DNA of 64,000 bases, taken from contig JBLWUP010000001.1 in the NCBI GenBank assembly GCA_048268885.1, positions 62,001-126,000 of the forward strand. Reading direction: 5' to 3'. A model generated the notes under the pieces. It saw only the letters and a program-made list of their open reading frames with translations, searched no databases and was not told the DNA's origin. A program made the position numbers and the translations under genes. This document shows, in pieces, positions 43,001 to 51,836 of this stretch (position 1 is the first letter of the stretch; the number at the start of each line of letters is the position of its first letter). Source of the stretch: Pelagibius sp048268885 (GTDB lineage Bacteria > Pseudomonadota > Alphaproteobacteria > Kiloniellales > Kiloniellaceae).

Positions 43001-43870
43001 TTAGAGTCCTTCCGCGACCCGCAGCAGGTAGTCGCCGTAGTCGTTCTTGCGCAGCGGCTCGGCCAGGCTCTTCAGATGGTCGGCCGTGATGAAGCCCTTG
43101 CGGAAAGCGATCTCCTCCACGCAAGCGACCTTCAGGCCCTGGCGGTGCTCGATGGTCTGCACGAACTGGGCGGCGTCGATCAGGCTGTCGTGGGTGCCGG
43201 TGTCGAGCCAGGCATAGCCGCGGCCCAGACGTTCCACCTTCAACTGGCCCGCTTCCAGGTAGCGGCGGTTGAGATCGGTGATCTCCAGTTCGCCGCGGTC
43301 GGAGGGTTTCAGGTCGGCGGCGATATCGGCGACCTGCTCGTCGTAAAAGTAGAGCCCCGTGACGGCGAAGCGCGACTTCGGCTGGCGCGGCTTCTCCTCC
43401 AGGCTGACCGCCTGCCCTGCCGCGTCGAACTCGACCACGCCGTAGCGTTCGGGATCGGAGACCTGGTAGCCGAAGACCGTGGCGCCCTGGCGCAGCGCGG
43501 CGGCGCGCATCAGCACGTCCTGCAGCCCCTGGCCGTAGAAGATGTTGTCGCCGAGGATCAGGCAGCTCTTGTCGCCGGTGATGAAGTCGCGGCCGATGAG
43601 AAAGGCCTGGGCCAGACCCTCCGGCTTGGGCTGCACGGCGAAACTCAGGTTGAGGCCCCACTGGCTGCCGTCGCCCAGCAGGTTGTGGAACATCGGCGCG
43701 TCGTGCGGCGTGGTGATGACCAGGATGTCGCGGATGCCGGCCATCATCAGCACCGACAGCGGGTAGTAGATCATCGGCTTGTCGTAGACCGGCAGCAGCT
43801 GCTTGCTGACCGCGCGCGTCACCGGGTGCAGCCGGGTGCCGGAACCGCCCGCCAGAATGATGCCCTTCAT
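43001..43870 (-). CDS. rfbA: Glucose-1-phosphate thymidylyltransferase (RmlA)
   Basis: First enzyme of dTDP-L-rhamnose synthesis: glucose-1-phosphate plus dTTP gives dTDP-glucose. The 289-residue protein begins MKGIILAGGSGTRLHPVT, the nucleotidyltransferase signature, and has SKQLLPVYDKPMIYYPLS and LILGDNIFYGQGL. The ATG at 43870 overlaps rfbD by four bases. Last gene of an rmlCBDA run. Confidence 0.96.
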   Translation of the reverse strand: MKGIILAGGSGTRLHPVTRAVSKQLLPVYDKPMIYYPLSVLMMAGIRDILVITTPHDAPMFHNLLGDGSQWGLNLSFAVQPKPEGLAQAFLIGRDFITGDKSCLILGDNIFYGQGLQDVLMRAAALRQGATVFGYQVSDPERYGVVEFDAAGQAVSLEEKPRQPKSRFAVTGLYFYDEQVADIAADLKPSDRGELEITDLNRRYLEAGQLKVERLGRGYAWLDTGTHDSLIDAAQFVQTIEHRQGLKVACVEEIAFRKGFITADHLKSLAEPLRKNDYGDYLLRVAEGL

Positions 43871-44781
43871 GCCTTTTCCTCTCCCTGCGGCGCCAGCAGG
43901 TCCCGCAGTACCTCCGTCAGGCCCGCGCGCCAGTCGATCGGGCCTTGCCCGAAGGTCGCCTGATAGAGGCTGGAATCCAGGGTGGAGTCCAGCGGGCGGC
44001 GCGCCGCCGTCGGGTAGTCCTTGGTGGTGATGGGCCGCAGCTTCGGCCCCTTGCGGCCGGATAGCGCTTCCTGGCCGATGAAGATCGCATGGGCGAAGTC
44101 GTGCCAGCTTGTACGCTCGGCCCCGGCACAGTGATAGGTGCCGTAGTTGCCCGGGCCGCGCTTCTCGGCAACCGCCAGGATGGCGTCCGCCAGAGCCGCG
44201 GCCGGCGTCGGACAGCCGAACTGGTCGGCGACGACGCCAAGTTCCTCGCGCTCGGTCCCGAGGCGCAGCATGGTCTTGACGAAGTTGCTCCCCGCCACGC
44301 CGAACACCCAAGAGGTGCGCAGGATCACGTGCTCCGGACAGGCCGACCGCACCGCGGCCTCGCCCGCTTCCTTGCTGCGCCCGTAGACGTTGATGGGATG
44401 TACCGGATCGGCCTCCCGGTAGGCGCCGCCCTTCGCCCCGTCGAAGACATAGTCGGTCGAGACGTGGATGAGCGCCGCCCCGGCGTCGTGGCAGGCCGCG
44501 GCGAGGTAGGCGGCGCCGTCGCGGTTTACCGCCAGGGCGCGCCTCTCTTCGCTCTCGGCCTTGTCGACCGCGGTGTAGGCGGCCGTGTTGATCACCGTGC
44601 CGTAGCCGTGATCGACGGCCTCTTTCACCGCCGTGCGTTGCGTGATGTCGACTTGCCGGCGGTTCGATGCGGTGAGCGGAAGACCGCGTGCCGCAGCGCG
44701 CTTGCGGACCTCCCGGCCCAGCTGGCCGTCGGCCCCGAGCAGCAGGATCGGTCGCGCCGCATTGCCCCCCGCCGCGGACAT
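43867..44781 (-). CDS. rfbD: dTDP-4-dehydrorhamnose reductase (RmlD)
   Basis: Last step of dTDP-L-rhamnose synthesis, an NADPH-dependent short-chain reductase. The 304-residue protein has LLGADGQLGREV (Rossmann glycines), NTAAYTAVDKAES, STDYVFDG and YGRSKEAGE (catalytic Tyr–Lys). The ATG at 44781 lies one base after the rfbB stop codon. Longer in-frame sequence upstream overlaps rfbB and is rejected. Confidence 0.94.
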   Translation of the reverse strand: MSAAGGNAARPILLLGADGQLGREVRKRAAARGLPLTASNRRQVDITQRTAVKEAVDHGYGTVINTAAYTAVDKAESEERRALAVNRDGAAYLAAACHDAGAALIHVSTDYVFDGAKGGAYREADPVHPINVYGRSKEAGEAAVRSACPEHVILRTSWVFGVAGSNFVKTMLRLGTEREELGVVADQFGCPTPAAALADAILAVAEKRGPGNYGTYHCAGAERTSWHDFAHAIFIGQEALSGRKGPKLRPITTKDYPTAARRPLDSTLDSSLYQATFGQGPIDWRAGLTEVLRDLLAPQGEEKA

Positions 44782-44782
44782 T

Positions 44783-45856
44783 CTACCCGGCTTTCTGGCC
44801 GGCTTTCGCCAGTCCCAGGCGTCCGCCGTCATAGCGCCGCGCCAGGATGCCGCGCCACCAATCCTCGTTGTCGAGATACCAGGCGACGGTCTTGCGCAGG
44901 CCGGAGGCAAAGCTCTCCTGCGGCGCCCAGCCGAGCTCGCGCTTGATCTTCGAGGCATCGACCGCATAACGCAGGTCGTGGCCCGGCCGGTCGGTCACGT
45001 AGGTGATCAGGTCGCGCCGCGAGCCACCGCTCTGCCTCGGACGCAGCTCGTCGACCAGGTCACAGATCATGTTGACCACGTCGATGTTGCGCATCTCGCT
45101 GTCGCCGCCGACGTTGTAGGTCTCGCCGACGCGGCCCTGGGTCAGCACCGCCATCAGCGCGCGGGCGTGGTCTTCGACATGCAGCCAGTCGCGCACGTTC
45201 TCGCCCTTGCCGTAGACCGGCAGCGGCTTTTCGGTGAGGGCGTTGATGACCATCAGCGGGATCAGCTTCTCGGGAAACTGATAGAGCCCGTAGTTGTTCG
45301 AGCAGTTGCTGGTCACCACCGGCAGGCCATGGGTCTGATGCCAGGCGCGCACGAAATGGTCCGAGGCCGCCTTGCTGGCCGAATAGGGCGAGTTGGGCCG
45401 GTAGGGCGTCTCCTCGGTGAAGTGGCCTTCGGCGCCCAGCGCCCCGAAAACCTCGTCGGTGGAGATGTGGTGGAAGCGGAAGGCGGCCTGCGCCGCCCCT
45501 TCCAGTTCGCGCCACCAGGCCGTCGCGGTCTCCAGCAGACGATAGGTCCCGACCACGTTGGTCTGGATGAAATCGGCCGCGTCGTCGATGGAACGGTCGA
45601 CATGGGATTCCGCCGCCAGGTGCATCACCGCGTCGGGGCGATGCTCGGCGAAGAGGCCGCGCAGCGCCGGGCCGTCGCAGATGTCGAGCTTGGCGAAGGC
45701 ATAGCGCGGGCTCTTGGCGGCGTCTTCCAGCGCCTCCGGCGTCGCGGCGTAGGTCAGCTTGTCGACGTTCACCACCGCCGTCTCGCCGTCACCGACCAGG
45801 TGACGGATGACGGCCGATCCGATGAAGCCGGCGCCGCCGGTGACCAGGATCTTCAT
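44783..45856 (-). CDS. rfbB: dTDP-glucose 4,6-dehydratase (RmlB)
   Basis: Second step of dTDP-L-rhamnose synthesis. The 357-residue extended SDR protein has VTGGAGFIGSAVIRHL (NAD-binding), STDEVFGALG (catalytic Thr–Asp–Glu) and YSASKAASDHFVRAW (Tyr–Lys). Standard length. Preceded by rfbC with a 94-base gap. Confidence 0.96.
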   Translation of the reverse strand: MKILVTGGAGFIGSAVIRHLVGDGETAVVNVDKLTYAATPEALEDAAKSPRYAFAKLDICDGPALRGLFAEHRPDAVMHLAAESHVDRSIDDAADFIQTNVVGTYRLLETATAWWRELEGAAQAAFRFHHISTDEVFGALGAEGHFTEETPYRPNSPYSASKAASDHFVRAWHQTHGLPVVTSNCSNNYGLYQFPEKLIPLMVINALTEKPLPVYGKGENVRDWLHVEDHARALMAVLTQGRVGETYNVGGDSEMRNIDVVNMICDLVDELRPRQSGGSRRDLITYVTDRPGHDLRYAVDASKIKRELGWAPQESFASGLRKTVAWYLDNEDWWRGILARRYDGGRLGLAKAGQKAG

Positions 45857-45950
45857 GCCTTCTCCCAGACTGGGAACAAAGGGGGCGCCGGCCGGGATGC
45901 CCCGCCGGCCCTTGTCAAAACGGCTTGAAAAGCCGGTCTAAGCCCCTCGC

Positions 45951-46520
45951 TCATATCGAAGAATCTTCATATTGGAAAACCCTTGATAAATCCCTTAGCG
46001 GCGGCCAGTCGCGGTCCCGCTCGGAGAGCACGGCGCCGGCCTCCGGCGGCCAGTCGATCCCCAGTTCCGGATCGTTCCACAGCAGGCCCTGCTCCGCCTC
46101 CGGGGCGTAGAAATCGCCGACCTTGTAAAGCACCTCGGTGCCCGGCTCCAGGGTACAGAAGCCGTGGGCGAAGCCTTGGGGGATGAAGACCTGGTTCCAG
46201 GCCTCGGCGGAGACGACGGCGCTGACGTGCCGGCCGTAGGTCGGCGAGCCCCAGCGCAGATCGACCGCCACGTCGAAGACGGCGCCCCGCACCACCCGCA
46301 ACAGCTTTGCCTGGGCGCGCGGCGGCACCTGGAAATGCAGGCCTCGGACCGTGCCCACTTCACCGGAGAGCGAATGGTTGTCCTGCACGAAGTCGACGTC
46401 GATGCCGGCCGCGGCGAAGGCCTGCTTGTTGTAGGTCTCCGAGAAGAAGCCGCGGTGATCGCCGTGCTTCACCGGCTTGAGGATCCGCACCTCGGGAATG
46501 GCCAGGCTCTCAACGTCCAT
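45951..46520 (-). CDS. rfbC: dTDP-4-dehydrorhamnose 3,5-epimerase (RmlC)
   Basis: Third step of dTDP-L-rhamnose synthesis. The 189-residue cupin protein has HGDHRGFFSETYNKQAF, DNHSLSGEVGTVRGLHFQ (catalytic His), VFDVAVDLRWGSPTYG and FIPQGFAHGF. The ATG at 46520 (MDVESLAIPEV) fits the family; the open frame extends further upstream without a good start. First gene of the rml run. Confidence 0.95.
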   Translation of the reverse strand: MDVESLAIPEVRILKPVKHGDHRGFFSETYNKQAFAAAGIDVDFVQDNHSLSGEVGTVRGLHFQVPPRAQAKLLRVVRGAVFDVAVDLRWGSPTYGRHVSAVVSAEAWNQVFIPQGFAHGFCTLEPGTEVLYKVGDFYAPEAEQGLLWNDPELGIDWPPEAGAVLSERDRDWPPLRDLSRVFQYEDSSI

Positions 46521-46638
46521 GAACTCGAACTCTCGACAGGCAGAACACGACGCCGGGCCGCCGCGCCACGAAAGGCGCGCCCGAGTCTCGCGGCAGATCA
46601 TACTGCAATTCTACCGGGAGTGCCGAGATAGGGCCCAG

Positions 46639-46896
46639 TTAGTCCGCCGCCTTATCCGCGACGGGGCGCAGCACCGGGCGGCTCAGCGACATGATCTGGA
46701 TGCCCTGGTCGGCCAGATAGGCTTCGGCGGCGGCGCGGGCCGAGGCGTGGGAGTCCTCGAAGCCCTCGGCATAGAATTCGCTCTGGCGCTTCCAGGTCAC
46801 GCGCCAGCGGTAGCCCGGGCGTCCGCGCGGGCCATTCGGGCCGGGGTTGCCCGGCCAGGGTTCGACGACGAGATTGTAGTTTTTGAGACCTTGCAT
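46639..46896 (-). CDS. Hypothetical protein (85 residues)
   Basis: I do not recognise this family. The product starts MQGLKNYNLVVEPWPGNPGP, has a Pro/Gly/Arg-rich loop, then GYRWRVTWKRQSEFYAEGFE and ASARAAAEAYLADQ, a plausible two-strand plus helix arrangement. No SD is strong. It lies 118 bases upstream of rfbC on the same strand and 106 bases after copA's stop codon on the other side. The non-random composition supports a real gene. Confidence 0.6.
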   Translation of the reverse strand: MQGLKNYNLVVEPWPGNPGPNGPRGRPGYRWRVTWKRQSEFYAEGFEDSHASARAAAEAYLADQGIQIMSLSRPVLRPVADKAAD

Positions 46897-47002
46897 CCCG
46901 GCGCAGCCGCATTCCCATCAGGCGTGCTAGAGGAGCCAAAACTCGGGCTTCTAACCTCGTCACTATAATCGAACTGTTCAGGGGTGGTGAAGGAAAAGAG
47001 CG

Positions 47003-49426
47003 CTACTCAACTGAGAATCTTTCGCGTTGGAGCCGCAGCGCATTGCCGATCACCGACACCGAGGAGAAGCTCATGGCCGCCGCCGCGATCATCGGACTCA
47101 GCAACCAGCCGGTCAGGGGATACAGCACGCCGGCGGCCAGCGGCACGCCCAGCATGTTGTAGAAGAAGGCGAAGACCAGGTTCTGACGGATGTTGCGCAG
47201 CGTCGCCTGGCTGAGGCGCCGCGCCGCCACCAGCCGCGCGAGATCGCCCTTCAGCAGGGTGATCCCGGCGCTCTCCAGCGCGACGTCGGAGCCGCTGCCC
47301 ATAGCGACGCCGATGTCCGCCTGGGCCAGCGCCGGGCCGTCGTTCACGCCGTCGCCGGCCATGATCACGGTGCGGCCCTGCCTTTGCAGGTCCGCGACGA
47401 CCGAAGCCTTGTCGCCGGGCAGCACTTCCGCCTCGACGCGGTCGATGCCCAGTTCGCTCGCCACCGCCTCGGCGGCGCGGCGGCTGTCGCCAGTCAGCAT
47501 GACAACCTCCAGGCCGTCGCGCTTCAGCGCCGCGAGGGCCTTGGGCGTGGTCTGTTTGATCGGATCGGCCACGGCGATAAGCCCGGCGCAGCGCCCGTCC
47601 TCGGCCACCAGGATCACGCTTTCGCCGCGCCCCTGACGTTCGGCGACGGCATTTTCCAGCGCCGCGATGTCGACGCCCTCCTCGGCCAGCCAGGCCGGCT
47701 TGCCCACCAGCACGGCGTTGCCCTCGACCGTGGCGCGCACGCCCTTGCCGGGGACCGCCTCGAAGCCGGTAAGCTGAGTCAGTGCCGCGCCGCGCTTCTC
47801 GACCTCCGCCGCCACGGCCTGCGCCAGGGGGTGCTCGCTGCGGCTCTCCAGGGTGCCGGCCAGCGACAACAGGCGATCCGCGTCAAAGCCCGCCGCCGCT
47901 TCCAGATGGACCACCGCCGGCTTGCCTTCGGTCAGGGTGCCGGTCTTGTCGACCACCAGGGTGTCGGCCTGGGCCAGCCGCTCCAGGGACTCCGCATCCT
48001 TCACCAGCACGCCCAGGCCGGCGCCGCGCCCCACCGAAACCATGATCGACATCGGCGTCGCGAGGCCGAGGGCACAGGGACAGGCGATGATCAGCACCGA
48101 GACCGCGGTGACGATGGCATAGGCGAAAGCCGGCGGCGGACCGAAGACCATCCAGGCGACGAAGGTGACGGCGGCGGCCAGCACCACCACTGGCACAAGA
48201 TAGGCGGCGGCGATGTCGGCCTGGCGCTGCGCCGGGGCGCGGCTGCGTTGCGCCTCGCCGACCAGCTGCACGATCTGCGCCAGCACCGTCTCGCGGCCGA
48301 CGCGCTCGGCCTCGAAGACCAGGCTGCCGGTGCCGTTCACCGTGCCGCCGGTGACCGCATCGCCCGGCGCCTTCTTCGCCGGCGCGGGCTCGCCGGTCAG
48401 CATGGACTCGTCGACCGCGCTCTCACCCTCGATGACCTTGCCATCCACCGGAATCTTCTCACCGGGGCGCACCTGGATGCGGTCGCCGATCTTCAGTTCC
48501 TCGACCGGCCGCTCCTCAACCGAACCGCCGTCCATCATGACACGCGCGGTCTTGGGCGCGAGATCGAGCAGGGCCTTGATGGCACCGCCGGTGCGCTCTC
48601 GCGCGCGCAGTTCCATCACCTGGCCGAGCGCCACCAGGGTGATGATGACGGCCGCCGCCTCGAAGTAGACACCGACGTGTCCGGAGGCGTCGCGCAGCCC
48701 GGTCGGGAAAATGCCCGGCGCGAAGGTCGCCACGACGCTGAAGAGATAGGCTGCGCCGGTGCCCAGGGCGATCAGGGTGAACATGTTCAGGTGGCGCGAC
48801 ACCAGCGAGGCCCAGCCGCGCTGGAAGAAGGGCCAGCCGCACCACAGGACCACCGGCGAGGCCAGCGCCAGCTCGATCCAGTTGGACCAGGCCGGCGGCA
48901 GCACCTGGACCCCGAAGAGGTGCGCGCCCATGGTCAGCAGCACCAAAGGCAGCGAAAAGACGACGCCGACCCAGAAGCGCCGGGTCATGTCGATCAGCTC
49001 GGGATTGGGGCCGGTCTCGACCGTGAAGTCCATCGGCTCCAGCGCCATGCCGCACAGCGGGCAGGTTCCCGGCCCCTTCTGCTGGATCTCCGGGTGCATC
49101 GGGCAGGTGTAGAGCGCGTCTTCGGCGCCCGGCGGCGGCTTCAGGGCCGAGCCGTCGAGCACGCCTTCCGGATCGGCGCTGAACTTTTTCAGGCAGTGTT
49201 CGGAACAGAAGTAATAGTCCGCCCCGTCATGGGCGAAATGGCGGGCATTGCCTTCGATGGAGACGGTCATGCCGCAGACCGGATCCAGGGCGGTCCCGCC
49301 CGCCGCTGTCGCCGCACCGCCGCCGCAGCAGCCCTGCCCGCCGTGGACCTCGTGGTCCTCACGGCCCCCGGGGCCGGCGCTGGATTGCGATCCGCAGGAT
49401 TTCTGGGCTTCGACGGGACTGTTCAT
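47003..49426 (-). CDS. copA: Copper-transporting P1B-type ATPase with YHS and heavy-metal-binding domains
   Basis: An 807-residue heavy-metal efflux pump. The N-terminus carries a Cys-rich stretch, a YHS domain (about 47–90: DPVCGMTVSIEG and YYFCSEHCLKKF), and a YTCPMHPEI plus GTCPLCGMALEP metal-binding module (about 107–132). The core has eight membrane helices, the CPC motif (IACPCALGLATP), VDKTGTLTEGKP (phosphorylated Asp) and MAGDGVNDGPAL. There is no classical GMTC-type HMA domain; this layout is close to the SilP/CopB-like and YHS-type CopA groups. Cu(I) is the likely ion. Upstream lies a CueR-type promoter. Confidence 0.93.
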   Translation of the reverse strand: MNSPVEAQKSCGSQSSAGPGGREDHEVHGGQGCCGGGAATAAGGTALDPVCGMTVSIEGNARHFAHDGADYYFCSEHCLKKFSADPEGVLDGSALKPPPGAEDALYTCPMHPEIQQKGPGTCPLCGMALEPMDFTVETGPNPELIDMTRRFWVGVVFSLPLVLLTMGAHLFGVQVLPPAWSNWIELALASPVVLWCGWPFFQRGWASLVSRHLNMFTLIALGTGAAYLFSVVATFAPGIFPTGLRDASGHVGVYFEAAAVIITLVALGQVMELRARERTGGAIKALLDLAPKTARVMMDGGSVEERPVEELKIGDRIQVRPGEKIPVDGKVIEGESAVDESMLTGEPAPAKKAPGDAVTGGTVNGTGSLVFEAERVGRETVLAQIVQLVGEAQRSRAPAQRQADIAAAYLVPVVVLAAAVTFVAWMVFGPPPAFAYAIVTAVSVLIIACPCALGLATPMSIMVSVGRGAGLGVLVKDAESLERLAQADTLVVDKTGTLTEGKPAVVHLEAAAGFDADRLLSLAGTLESRSEHPLAQAVAAEVEKRGAALTQLTGFEAVPGKGVRATVEGNAVLVGKPAWLAEEGVDIAALENAVAERQGRGESVILVAEDGRCAGLIAVADPIKQTTPKALAALKRDGLEVVMLTGDSRRAAEAVASELGIDRVEAEVLPGDKASVVADLQRQGRTVIMAGDGVNDGPALAQADIGVAMGSGSDVALESAGITLLKGDLARLVAARRLSQATLRNIRQNLVFAFFYNMLGVPLAAGVLYPLTGWLLSPMIAAAAMSFSSVSVIGNALRLQRERFSVE

Positions 49427-49475
49427 GGCGTGGAGGCCCTCCGGCCGATCATGGTAATGAAATGACGACCCGCCT

Positions 49476-49504
49476 CATATGGACCTTCCCGTCACTGGAA
49501 GGTC
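49476..49504 (-). promoter_or_regulatory. CueR-type (MerR-family) copper-responsive promoter of copA
   Basis: GACCTTCC and GGAAGGTC (49482–49504) are an exact 8-bp inverted repeat with a 7-base centre. Read leftward toward copA, TTGACC is the -35 and CATATG (49476–49481) the -10, separated by 19 bases, the over-long spacer that MerR-family activators need. The same GACCTTCC-n7-GGAAGG pattern marks E. coli copA/cueO promoters. The predicted RNA start would leave a leader of roughly 40 bases. No merR-type gene is in the window. Confidence 0.85.
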
Positions 49505-49541
49505 AAGGGGCGGAAGGTCAAGAGGCGGAAGGTCAAGGGGC
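49497..49541. repeat. Three tandem 15-bp copies of the CueR half-site and -35
   Basis: GGAAGGTCAAGGGGC (49497), GGAAGGTCAAGAGGC (49512) and GGAAGGTCAAGGGGC (49527) run without gaps. On the copA strand each unit reads as CTTGACCTTCC, the -35 plus one CueR half-site; only the first, copA-proximal copy faces a partner half-site. Confidence 0.92.
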
Positions 49542-49690
49542 CGCCGCGGCCCGACTGAAGCCTTCCCAAGCGCCGGTCGGGCCGCTACATCAAGGGGCAA
49601 TGGGGAGCTGGAGATCGCTCTGCCGCACAGGCCGAAGGGCGTACCGCCACGGGCCGCCGGCTCCCGGAAAAAAGGGGAACGAAAGAACTC

Positions 49691-51286
49691 ATGCGAAATC
49701 TGGAACTGCCGGGACGCTCGGTCGCCCGCGCGCTGAACGGCATGGCGGCGACCTCTCACAGCCTGGCGACGCTGACGGCCGTCAACGTGCTGCAGGACGG
49801 CGGCAACGCCATGGACGCGGCCGTCGCGGCCTGCGCGGTCCAGGGTGTGGTGGAGCCGGAATCCACCGGCATTGGCGGCGACTGCTTCGTGCTCTACGCC
49901 CCCAAGGGCAGCAGCGACATCGTCGCCTTCAACGGCTCGGGCCGCGCGCCCCAGGCGGCCAACGCCAAGTGGTTCGCCGACCAGGGGATCGACAAGATCG
50001 AGCGCTTCACGCCGCACGCGGTGACCGTGCCGGGCGCGGTGGATGCCTGGGCGCAGCTGCTGCGCGACCACGGCACCCGCAGCCTGGGCGACCTGCTGCA
50101 GCCGGCGATCCGCTTCGCCCGCGACGGCTATGTCGTGACGGAACGCGTGGCGGCGGACTGGAGTACCGAAGTCGACGCGCTCTCTCACGACCCGGCGGCC
50201 AGCGGCATCTTCCTGCCGGGCGGCAAGCCGCCGGCGCTCGGCAGCGTCCACCGCCAGCCCCTGCTGGCGGCCAGCCTGGAGCTCATCGCCAGGGAAGGCC
50301 GTGACGCCTTCTACAAGGGCGCCATCGCCGAGGATCTGATCGCGCACCTGAAGAAACTGGGCGGCCTGCACAGCCTGGAGGACTTCGCCGCGGCCAGCGG
50401 CGAATATGTCGATCCCATCAAGACCAGCTACCAGGGCCGCGACGTCTACGAATGCCCGCCCAACGGCCAGGGCATCATCGCGCTGCTGTTGCTGAACGTG
50501 CTTTCCGGCTACGACCTGCCCGCCATGGGCGCCTTGAGCGCCGAGCGCCTGCACCTGGAGATCGAGGCCACCCGCCTCGCCTACCGGGAGCGCGACGCCC
50601 ATGTGGCCGATCCGGCCCAGGCCGAGGTCCCGGTGGAGCAGATGCTTTCGGAGGACTACGCCGCAAAGCTGCGCAGCGAGATCCGCCTGGACCGCGCCAC
50701 CGCCCTCACGGCGCCAGCGCCCATCGCGGCCCACGCCGACACGGTCTACATTTCCGTCGTCGACAAGGACCGCAACGCGGTCAGCTTCATCAACTCCGTC
50801 TTCAACTCCTTCGGCAGCGGCATCTGCGGGCCGAAGAGCGGCGTGATCCTGCAGAACCGCGGCGCCGCCTTCTCCGTCGATCCCGGCCACCCCAACTGCA
50901 TCGCGCCGGGCAAGCGCCCGATGCACACGATCATCCCCGGCATGGTGGCCGAGGGCGCGCGCGTGGTCATGCCCTTCGGGGTCATGGGCGGCAGCTACCA
51001 GGCCTGCGGCCATGCCCGCTTCCTCACCAACCTCTACGACTTCGGGCTCGACGTGCAGGAGGCCATGGACCTCGGCCGCCTCTTCCCGCCGCCGGGCGAG
51101 GCCGAGGTGGAGATCGAAGGCAGCGTGCCGCGCGAGGTGCTGGCCAAGCTGGAAGACATGGGCCACCGCTTCCAGGCGCCGGACAAGCCGATCGGCGGCA
51201 GCCAGGCGATCCAGATCGACTGGGAAGAAGGCACGCTGGCCGGCGGCTCCGACCCGCGCAAGGACGGCTGCGCCCTCGGCTACTGA
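49691..51286 (+). CDS. Gamma-glutamyltransferase family protein
   Basis: A 531-residue Ntn-hydrolase that would self-cleave before Thr351 (DTVYISVVD) to make two chains and act on gamma-glutamyl bonds such as in glutathione. It has the N-terminal MAATSHSLATLTAVNVLQ, VVEPESTGIGGDCF and the C-terminal PGKRPMHTIIPGMV. No signal peptide is visible, unlike the periplasmic Ggt, so a cytosolic YwrD-like enzyme is more likely (inference). The ATG at 49691 lies in a spacer shared with copA; GGGGAACG is about 10 bases upstream. Confidence 0.92.
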   Translation: MRNLELPGRSVARALNGMAATSHSLATLTAVNVLQDGGNAMDAAVAACAVQGVVEPESTGIGGDCFVLYAPKGSSDIVAFNGSGRAPQAANAKWFADQGIDKIERFTPHAVTVPGAVDAWAQLLRDHGTRSLGDLLQPAIRFARDGYVVTERVAADWSTEVDALSHDPAASGIFLPGGKPPALGSVHRQPLLAASLELIAREGRDAFYKGAIAEDLIAHLKKLGGLHSLEDFAAASGEYVDPIKTSYQGRDVYECPPNGQGIIALLLLNVLSGYDLPAMGALSAERLHLEIEATRLAYRERDAHVADPAQAEVPVEQMLSEDYAAKLRSEIRLDRATALTAPAPIAAHADTVYISVVDKDRNAVSFINSVFNSFGSGICGPKSGVILQNRGAAFSVDPGHPNCIAPGKRPMHTIIPGMVAEGARVVMPFGVMGGSYQACGHARFLTNLYDFGLDVQEAMDLGRLFPPPGEAEVEIEGSVPREVLAKLEDMGHRFQAPDKPIGGSQAIQIDWEEGTLAGGSDPRKDGCALGY

Positions 51287-51316
51287 CCGTCCATCCTGCG
51301 GAGGGATTGGCGCCTC

Positions 51317-51748
51317 TCAGATCATCCGCCGCAGCAGCTTGAACAGGCTCGCGCGCTCCTGCTCGCTCAAGGGGGCGAGCGCGTCCTCGGTGCTGGCTTC
51401 GTCGAGGGGGATGAGTTCGTCGGTCAGCGCCCGGCCCTCGGCGGTCAGGTCGACGAGGCGGCGGCGCGCGTCGTCCGGGTCGGCCTTGGCCTGCACCCAG
51501 CCGCGCTCGCAAAGGCGCTCGACCATCTTGTGGATATTGGCGCGCGGCATGCCGACCGCATCGCCCAGGCGATTCTGGGAGGTCGCGCCGAGCTCGCGCA
51601 GGCGCAGCAGCGTGGCGAACTGCTGCGGTTTCAGGTCGTAGGGCTTCAGCCGTTTCGCAAGATGCGCGCTGGCCGACTGATAGGCCAGCCGCAGGACATG
51701 GCCGATCTGGTCGTCCAGCCGGAACGCCTTGCGCCCCGCGTCAGGCAT
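51317..51748 (-). CDS. MarR family transcriptional regulator
   Basis: A 143-residue winged-helix repressor. It has HVLRLAYQSASAHLAKRLKPY, LGATSQNRLGDAVGMPRANIHKMVERL (recognition helix) and VQAKADPDDARRRLVDLTAEG (wing), the order of MarR proteins. The ATG at 51748 has GGAG 5 bases upstream and is preferred over GTG at 51754. It is divergent from the VOC-family gene with an 88-base spacer holding a perfect palindrome, so it probably controls both. It is convergent with the transferase gene. Confidence 0.93.
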   Translation of the reverse strand: MPDAGRKAFRLDDQIGHVLRLAYQSASAHLAKRLKPYDLKPQQFATLLRLRELGATSQNRLGDAVGMPRANIHKMVERLCERGWVQAKADPDDARRRLVDLTAEGRALTDELIPLDEASTEDALAPLSEQERASLFKLLRRMI

Positions 51749-51788
51749 TGCCACTCCGCATCCAGGTCATTTGACAGCCCCCTAGTTC

Positions 51789-51802
51789 GTTATATATATA
51801 AC
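51789..51802. promoter_or_regulatory. Candidate MarR operator (14-bp perfect palindrome)
   Basis: GTTATATATATAAC is exactly self-complementary and stands between the divergent marR-type and VOC genes, 35 bases from the VOC start and 41 from the regulator start. It is AT-rich in a GC-rich surrounding, as MarR boxes usually are. Confidence 0.7.
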
Positions 51803-51836
51803 TAATATCACAACTCCAATGGGTGGGGAATACAGC

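Noticed and set aside
47027..49465. 812-codon open frame on the plus strand opposite copA
   Set aside because: copA has every P1B-ATPase motif; the opposite frame is His/Gln/Arg-rich without a family and reflects codon bias only.
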